Positions 60,701 to 64,000 of a stretch of DNA of 64,000 nt are shown here, one piece after another. This DNA comes from Spirochaeta sp. UBA5339. Its GTDB lineage: Bacteria > Spirochaetota > Spirochaetia > DSM-2461. The notes under the pieces are model-generated. The model worked only from the letters and a program-made list of their open reading frames with translations. It was not told where the DNA came from and ran no database searches. Each line of letters begins with the position of its first letter. Position 1 is the first letter of the stretch. Where the stretch lies: contig DHQL01000010.1 of assembly GCA_002408085.1 (NCBI GenBank), forward strand, positions 1-64,000, given 5' to 3'. The position numbers were made by a program, and so were the translations under genes.

Positions 60701-62399
60701 CCCGTGCTTCGGCAAGGCGTAATTGAACAGAGCGAATACTCCCCTCTGCAGAGACCAGGTCATCCTTCAGTTCCGCAAGCCCTCTGAGAGCACTTTCATA
60801 TTCACTCTCCGCCTTATCAAGGATACCTTCGGCCCTCCTCAGGTTCGCAAGGCTTTCGGCTTCTGTATCTCGGAGAGAGCTGTTTTCCCCGGCATAGGCC
60901 GCCACCGCTTCAGAGATCATCCACTCCCGATAGAGTCTATCAGTCCTGCTTCTGAGGTCCTCTATATCCCGATCCAGTGTTCCTGCACCAACAGTAGGAT
61001 TATACGCGGCAACTGACAGCTCCAGCTCTCTCAGCATCCCCCGGGCATCCTCTATCTGCAGAACAAGGTTTTCCCGGAATCCCCGCCACTGAGTATACTC
61101 CTCCAGATAAAAGGCCAGCTCCTTCTTCAGAAGCCCTCTTTTTGCAGATGATCCGCCCCGGGAAAGAGCGCTCCTGCACTCCTCGGCCTGCCGGCTGTAA
61201 TAGTCCAGGTTATCATCGACACTATCCATCAGGGATAGACTGTCCCTGTAAAGGCCTAAAGCCGCTTCAACCTGGCCGGCAAACTTTTTTTCCTCCTCAC
61301 GCACAGCCTCTTCAATATCCCCCGCTATCCGTGAGATCTCCAGCCGGGCGGCAGCGATCCCCTCGTCCCTTAGAACAGTACCCTCCTCAAGAATCCGGCT
61401 CATATCCTGAATCCACATTTCACGGCTCTTTGCAAACAGAGTAAGCCCCTCTGACCAGGCCTCTTCGGCTTCCGCATACTCAGCCCCGGCACGCAGCTCC
61501 CAGTTCAGCCGCTCCGAGAGAAAAGACTCTTCGGCCTCACTCCACTTTTCAAGGCCCCTGGTAAACTCTTTCCGGAAGAGACTCTCCCAGTCCGACGAAT
61601 CTCCGTCCAGCTCCCCGGATACGGAATAGTTAATCCCCAATCCCTGCCGCAGGGCCTCTTCACTCTCCTGCAGTTCATCACGAATATCATCAATCAGAGA
61701 ATCTGCCAGATTTTCGGCGCTGAGGGCTTCGCTCTTTATCCGTGAGGAGTAGCTATCCCTTTGCCTTCTATGATCCATTCTTGAAGAGGACCAGCGGATT
61801 AACCGGTCGTTCTCATCCTGAATCATACGGCACCATGAATCCATCGTAACAGTAAGGGTATCCTCTACCCGGCTGCGAAATTCATCGGTCATTGCCGAGG
61901 TAAAAGAACTGAGAAGGGTCTCGGCATTTTTGGACCATCGCACCAGAACATCTTCCGCAAGGGCCTCAACACTCTCCTTCCAGGAAGTCTTGTCCGCCTC
62001 AATATCAGCCCTGTCAGTTGAACGGAGCAGAGGGTCTCCGGCAGAATCAAACAGAACTGAATCCCCGTCCATCTGATAGGTCCAGCGGAGATTCAGATCC
62101 TCCAGAAGATTCTGGAAACGCCCGCCCCCGGTAAATGAAAGGTTCTGGTCAAACTCCCTCTCAATTCTATCCAGCAGGTTCTCCTCCATCATCTGCATCC
62201 AAAGGTCCTGCTCGGCTTCGGGAAGCCCGGCCATAAGCTGTAGATTGTCCCGGTACCAGCTCCCTGCCCTTTCCAGAGAGGAGTATTCCCTGTAGAGCGA
62301 CAGGCTCTCTTGGACACTGTATGCATCATAGACCTGAACCTGATCAGCAAAAGCTGACAATGGAAACAGCATTAATAAACAGATAATCCGACAGTTCAT
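54741..62399 (-). CDS. Giant exported coiled-coil protein with candidate C39-like peptidase tail
   Basis: A 2552-residue protein with signal peptide MNCRIICLLMLFPLSAFA. Residues about 20-1650 are mainly helical and charged, with many Glu/Ser/Leu coiled-coil stretches. Residues about 1650-2150 hold hydrophobic, Gly/Ser-rich segments and calcium-type Asp loops (DDDADNDGESDG near 1860). D2179-L-N-K-D2183-G resembles an EF-hand/dockerin loop, followed by GHEAYRDG (H2196, E2197). The last 140 residues hold HSAC2415ALTAEAEF, H2513 in RMHFASW and then QDDPF, an order resembling C39-like cysteine peptidases. It resembles long TIGR04388-type proteins of spirochaetes, from memory. AGGAGAT stands before the ATG. 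The downstream lipoprotein is coupled to it. Role unknown; surface or polymorphic-toxin-like functions are possible. Confidence 0.85.
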   Translation of the reverse strand: MNCRIICLLMLFPLSAFADQVQVYDAYSVQESLSLYREYSSLERAGSWYRDNLQLMAGLPEAEQDLWMQMMEENLLDRIEREFDQNLSFTGGGRFQNLLEDLNLRWTYQMDGDSVLFDSAGDPLLRSTDRADIEADKTSWKESVEALAEDVLVRWSKNAETLLSSFTSAMTDEFRSRVEDTLTVTMDSWCRMIQDENDRLIRWSSSRMDHRRQRDSYSSRIKSEALSAENLADSLIDDIRDELQESEEALRQGLGINYSVSGELDGDSSDWESLFRKEFTRGLEKWSEAEESFLSERLNWELRAGAEYAEAEEAWSEGLTLFAKSREMWIQDMSRILEEGTVLRDEGIAAARLEISRIAGDIEEAVREEEKKFAGQVEAALGLYRDSLSLMDSVDDNLDYYSRQAEECRSALSRGGSSAKRGLLKKELAFYLEEYTQWRGFRENLVLQIEDARGMLRELELSVAAYNPTVGAGTLDRDIEDLRSRTDRLYREWMISEAVAAYAGENSSLRDTEAESLANLRRAEGILDKAESEYESALRGLAELKDDLVSAEGSIRSVQLRLAEAREEAQRALEEYESTLSIYSSEDMEVLERSISGLREAVESWTGGEEPGRVLIYSEYLSALEHERRLDIGYSGSVDKLKEKFAEFCSGDSENLLSELQALSGADEFLNFLTPLVQEALLPEALESLFIAYGAVRFTEASEYGQDAGDSLAAVEAVLDKAALLESEDDLSAWMTGDEVLMIAREAGWQDLSEVTPEQMLIRLEEYRYSLDREYTRTLLSERMETVRGTGSLFGDADFLEYSLYTALSLVFSETPDPPAGSSDELYEVYLENVNLINGYQEKIEALEAGMALCIEGRDLYKEDILDPKLQVYLKKKKAVEELLLTYRTAASQFDGLQAEYIAAQQELDTLYSACQNAAYVRQEALEILDYASGVYSPGEMSIYTVLEERREKYSNSLEALNILEDLAAGGRGKDDETLALLIREKGDLLSALNIIVYTEQQLSEELVQLRNDRSSAENTMQAECESLIDFSFRDGLSYCYDQSYLEQGMSSFSSWNNGSLAGSINNYFSQSDSSEIFTRDLLLWFEGISSYGSTADLLKTFSFTYYHELREMEGMSWDKIRSTYTVDLFNDPRHQDLLDTDGTLFTSVRIGYEGVVDRYLRGEYETVEKTYYSLVDQGISKVFISGEEWLAEACGLFSIRKRKDPKFKNLYAFYKMLMYSDAMATSEMRTAMEKDLSRVAWKYIDSQAKTQQDKFKRLLFKGYRKKGRDIKDKRETLAETASAYNGISKRSKLSRSAAAASSALEKLDWIEKRETTLGSGTLETADQFFSLLTSLGNVDISGDPGDCITSAFEDLSDDQRSSPAAVLEAVKTVLETGFVSNNRSITERRTELAREKSALAASMESLLHGNNWDNDAFTQAAQSCYLENAYSPDKVDAVSIATVIGSENPGEFESFYTLETYGRELAGSFHNRLAAVAGDRIDELKDGLSSLYREQEYWQTLIAGLNREGLRQWALSYNNLISERKEWRRRISQEMIGKSSLWEDRYSEFLRNKERWIQRGTDLLISSSVEGFAREWDLDADRLISASDFRLVSDLNLQTESAGALIYKALNGQTLSRLLDSAEQISSRETEFLPASASILQLPNRRSAFLEIRENNTALENRVIKGVSLSRAGQLLELIRQMDSSVEEQLAKSNESVDRSIDDELSNSGYVRQGNSYSRTVLIDSSLLGGNETERQSLEGFSFYKAPGFNPGINLTKERLSVMDGFMIQASVDLMQDELTAYMAKLFGDPGDENALPEDSLFQTHLGYVPEMDENDPEKVKKKGAGEYGKIFKKYFVQQARLYRGLASVNTPWYGQKLWDDDADNDGESDGFLGAPSVRTLADISLSVTAGIFTSGFGLVMLNLVDDALFTLIDAGRGLVDFGEASLSFLKKAGSSLLSAGIGQVGDILDKTITGTAGILEVGSDMAIKGLTYTGSSYGSAALYSLDLEDGWNQDTFDSMTSWDNYGAGLVTSLAGTVVTETLNLGSYGFDGDMADNTNCFSSLAGGLTASGLEYALSGETTLNVMNLGKSGSGFLEMNIGEEGSLFNFGTGGTDVSINTLYSSALGISVFAESLQISQTVEDRDLRAGMRTLVSAGFDETTALYNDIMEGRAVLQTNDSLKHQGRTSVDGSGIKVIDLNKDGMSRLDLAVLLGHEAYRDGTTGTENEQILETIDAGLGHMAISSALQQRYGMESLNSLNNAEATAYNLYDQGIISRQDLTDYIEDNYDSSADYWKIILNNDGKVQKVLEDGDRNTLIFTNEAGEVLSINRVRKGSLSGQIADIASVFQSGDDRQNQSDVNRVMVASGLDYDDTLKWHAIRDDAYDYGSDVDPLYEAIRRNDYSYLEKYHQNGVIDISQEIVEKALGLPEHSACALTAEAEFANNYFQTEYGVSLDQNGLLDALREAGGEMFDKEGKVLSYNGLNAVIAEKLGLDNYPVFKRSYNSFEELQAAGIESFVQKFVHVDDKERMHFASWSAGVQDDPFTSFQEDRWWKDKDLYSTEYYSFTSKY

Positions 62400-62426
62400 A
62401 GAGATCTCCTGCCTCCCTGAGGGACA

Positions 62427-62455
62427 AAAAAACTCTGATGATTCAAAGTTTTTTT
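62427..62455. other. A/T-rich inverted repeat between divergent genes
   Basis: AAAAAAACT and AGTTTTTTT flank a 12-nt centre between the giant gene and the SDR gene, and a long T-rich tract follows. It could act as a weak bidirectional terminator or a curved upstream promoter element; no clear -35/-10 pair was identified in the 130-bp region. Confidence 0.35.
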
Positions 62456-62534
62456 ATTTTTTTTAAAGAGTTTACCTTCCCGTTACCTTTCTTAATTAAG
62501 CTCTCCCCATACACAAGAGAAGAGAGGTTTCAGG

Positions 62535-63401
62535 ATGAAAATAAGAGACAAAGTTATATGTGTAAGCGGAGCGGGCGGCGGAGTTGGAAGAGAACTTGTT
62601 CTGCATCTTTTGTGCGGGGGTGCTTCGGTAGCCGCAGTGGATATAAACAGTTCCGCTCTGACCGAGACAAAAATGATGGCGGGAAAGTATGCCGGGAAAC
62701 TCTCAATACACACCGCCGATATCAGAGATACCGGACGTGTTTGCGCCCTTGCTACGGAAATAGCTGGAAGACATGGCGGTATTGATATTCTGATCAACAA
62801 TGCAGGAATAATACAGCCCTTTGTCACCATGCCGGACCTCTCACTTGAAACTGTAAAACGGGTAATGGATATCAACTTCTACGGCATGATGAATATGACC
62901 CGGGCCTTCCTGCCATGGCTGGCAAAACAGGAGGAGGCATGCATTGCCAATGTTTCCAGCATGGGCGGGTTTCTGCCCGTACCCGGTCAGTCAGTATACG
63001 GAGCCTCAAAGGCAGCGGTTAAGCTGGCCACCGAAAGCATGAGAATGGAGCTCTCCCATACAGGTATCAGGGTCAGCCTTATCATCCCCGGGGGCATCGA
63101 AACCGACATAAAAAGCAACTCGGGGCTGAAGGAGGAAGGGAGCAGAGAGAGCCAGAAGAATAAGGCCGGAATGAAACTGACCTCACCCTCAAGGGCTGCC
63201 CTGACCATTATTGAGGGGATAGAGAAGGAAAGAGCCAAAATTCTGATCGGAAAGGATGCCAGAATCATGGATATTCTCTACAGGATTATGCCTCTGAAGG
63301 CAGCAGATCTGATCAGCCGTGTTATGGAAGGGAATCACAGCGGGATCTTCAACACCACTGAGAATCTTCAGGAAGGCATCTGCCGGGAAGCCCGTGCATG
63401 A
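62535..63401 (+). CDS. Short-chain dehydrogenase/reductase
   Basis: A 288-residue classical SDR oxidoreductase. The cofactor loop is SGAGGGVGREL (T/SGxxxGxG) at about residues 10-20, followed by NNAGI, the catalytic Ser in NVSSMGGF, Y155-G-A-S-K159 and the PGG segment. D in AAVDINSS at the end of beta-2 suggests NAD(H) preference. A C-terminal extension of about 40 residues (MPLKAADLISRVMEGNHSGIFN) is seen in SDRs acting on lipids or steroids. AGAGAGG lies upstream of the ATG. A response-regulator gene follows after 45 bp. Confidence 0.9.
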   Translation: MKIRDKVICVSGAGGGVGRELVLHLLCGGASVAAVDINSSALTETKMMAGKYAGKLSIHTADIRDTGRVCALATEIAGRHGGIDILINNAGIIQPFVTMPDLSLETVKRVMDINFYGMMNMTRAFLPWLAKQEEACIANVSSMGGFLPVPGQSVYGASKAAVKLATESMRMELSHTGIRVSLIIPGGIETDIKSNSGLKEEGSRESQKNKAGMKLTSPSRAALTIIEGIEKERAKILIGKDARIMDILYRIMPLKAADLISRVMEGNHSGIFNTTENLQEGICREARA

Positions 63402-63446
63402 GAAAAGGTGTATAGTATAGGGAGCCAGCAACTGGAGGAGAACCCA

Positions 63447-64000
63447 TTGCCTGTAATACTGGTCGCCGAAGACGATGACAACCTGAGACTCCTTATCACA
63501 CAGAGACTGAAAAACCTCTATGAAGTCATTGCGGTCAGAAACGGGGATGAGGCCCTTGAAGTCCTCAACCGCGACAGGATAGATCTTCTGGTCACCGATA
63601 TTATGATGCCCGGAACCGATGGTTTCCAACTGGTTGAAACGGTCAGGAAGTCCGGTTCCCCCATCCCCGTTCTGATGCTTACAGCCAACCAGTCCTTTGA
63701 AGCAAAGAAGCAGGGCTTTTCCCTGGGAACCGACGATTATCTGACAAAGCCCTTCGACAAGGAGGAACTGATCTGGAGGATACAGGCCCTTTTAAGGCGC
63801 TACAGGATAGATCAGGATAATAAGATCAGAGCGGGATCACTGGTAGTCAACAGGGAGTCCTACACCGTAAGCTCCGGAGACAGGGCCGTAACCCTTCCCA
63901 GAAAGGAGTTTGAGCTTCTATATAAACTGCTGTCCTCCCCGGGAAGGATATTCACAAAGAGCCAGCTGATGGAGGCAATCTGGGGATATGAAACCGAAAG
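63447..64000 (+). CDS. OmpR-family response regulator, cut by the window edge
   Basis: At least 184 residues, continuing past the right edge. The receiver domain (residues about 3-118) begins PVILVAEDDDNLRLL, with phospho-acceptor Asp in LLVTDIMMPGTDGF, Thr in LMLTAN and Lys in DDYLTKPFDKEE. A winged-helix domain follows (RAGSLVVNRESYTV, LPRKEFELLYKLLSSPGRIFTKSQLMEAIWGY). The start is a TTG at 63447-63449 with GGAGGAG 6 nt upstream; no ATG fits. A sensor kinase would be expected just beyond the window. Confidence 0.88.
   Translation, partial: MPVILVAEDDDNLRLLITQRLKNLYEVIAVRNGDEALEVLNRDRIDLLVTDIMMPGTDGFQLVETVRKSGSPIPVLMLTANQSFEAKKQGFSLGTDDYLTKPFDKEELIWRIQALLRRYRIDQDNKIRAGSLVVNRESYTVSSGDRAVTLPRKEFELLYKLLSSPGRIFTKSQLMEAIWGYETE

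Noticed and set aside
54741..62399. Zinc metallopeptidase based on GHEAYRDG
   Set aside because: The motif lacks the second His of HExxH, so it is not enough to claim a metallopeptidase.
1..64000. CRISPR arrays, insertion sequences, integrases, att sites and tRNA genes
   Set aside because: I read the intergenic regions and saw no regularly spaced repeats, transposase or integrase frames, or cloverleaf-type sequences with a T-arm GTTCGA core. A tRNAscan and repeat search would be decisive.

Overview
The window looks like chromosomal DNA of a free-living anaerobic or facultative spirochaete (Spirochaetaceae/Spirochaetales, of the Spirochaeta, Sediminispirochaeta or Oceanispirochaeta kind). This is inferred from exported binding proteins whose signal peptides end in Ala-Gly-Gly-Gly-Gln or Ala-Ala-Gly-Gln-Gln, a 2552-residue exported coiled-coil protein resembling long spirochaetal (Leptospira-type) proteins, a DNA-binding/EIIA PTS fusion, a BMP-type nucleoside transporter, and many small lipoproteins and barrel proteins. 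Base composition is even throughout. I see no insertion sequence, phage, CRISPR array, tRNA or integrase, so this is mostly core genome.

Layout. 1-470: tandem promoters, boxA and structured leader of a ribosomal RNA operon running off the left edge. 569-7196: a small membrane protein, argF/arcB-alr, then a leftward run with an Fe-S aldo/keto reductase, a LysO-type exporter split into two genes, an [FeFe]-hydrogenase-like iron-sulfur protein and an anti-sigma-type ATPase. 7494-11245: a DeoR regulator overlapping a lipoate ligase, converging on a TPR-GAF-GGDEF diguanylate cyclase. 11390-14442: fucI and a divergent LacI regulator sharing a near-perfect operator. 14499-18462: a heterodimeric ABC exporter preceded by a promoter, a 25-codon leader ORF and an overlapping antiterminator/terminator, which together form a complete ribosome-controlled attenuator. 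18469-21862: an aminotransferase, a DUF900-type hydrolase lipoprotein and a HTH-EIIA fusion. 22102-26999: a nucleoside ABC transporter (BMP protein, ATPase, two permeases).

27087-34850 is the phosphate region: pstS as its own unit with a terminator, then pstC-pstA-pstB-phoU-phoB. Repeats of the form TTAACA/CTAACA at 11-bp spacing precede pstS, pstC and the divergent chemoreceptor gene, which suggests that phosphate starvation also controls this chemoreceptor. PstA carries a large extra domain built from PstS-like pieces. 34919-45368: an AEC transporter, two tandem barrel-like outer-membrane proteins, a lipoprotein FMN/FAD reductase, and a row of TraB/GumN, SH3, GNAT, pcm and unknown genes. 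45435-48369: two convergent EFR1-type flavodoxin/ferredoxin proteins and a multi-pass membrane protein. 48666-53611: a nikABCDE nickel transporter with ATGA overlaps at all four junctions. 53779-62399: the giant exported protein, with a possible C39-like cysteine-peptidase tail, followed by a sulfatase-modifying-factor-like lipoprotein. 62535-64000: an SDR oxidoreductase and an OmpR-type response regulator cut by the right edge.

The most notable systems are the leader-peptide attenuator of the ABC exporter, the Pho-box network that includes a chemoreceptor, the PstA/PstS-like fusion, the hydrogenase-like sensor candidate, and the giant protein.
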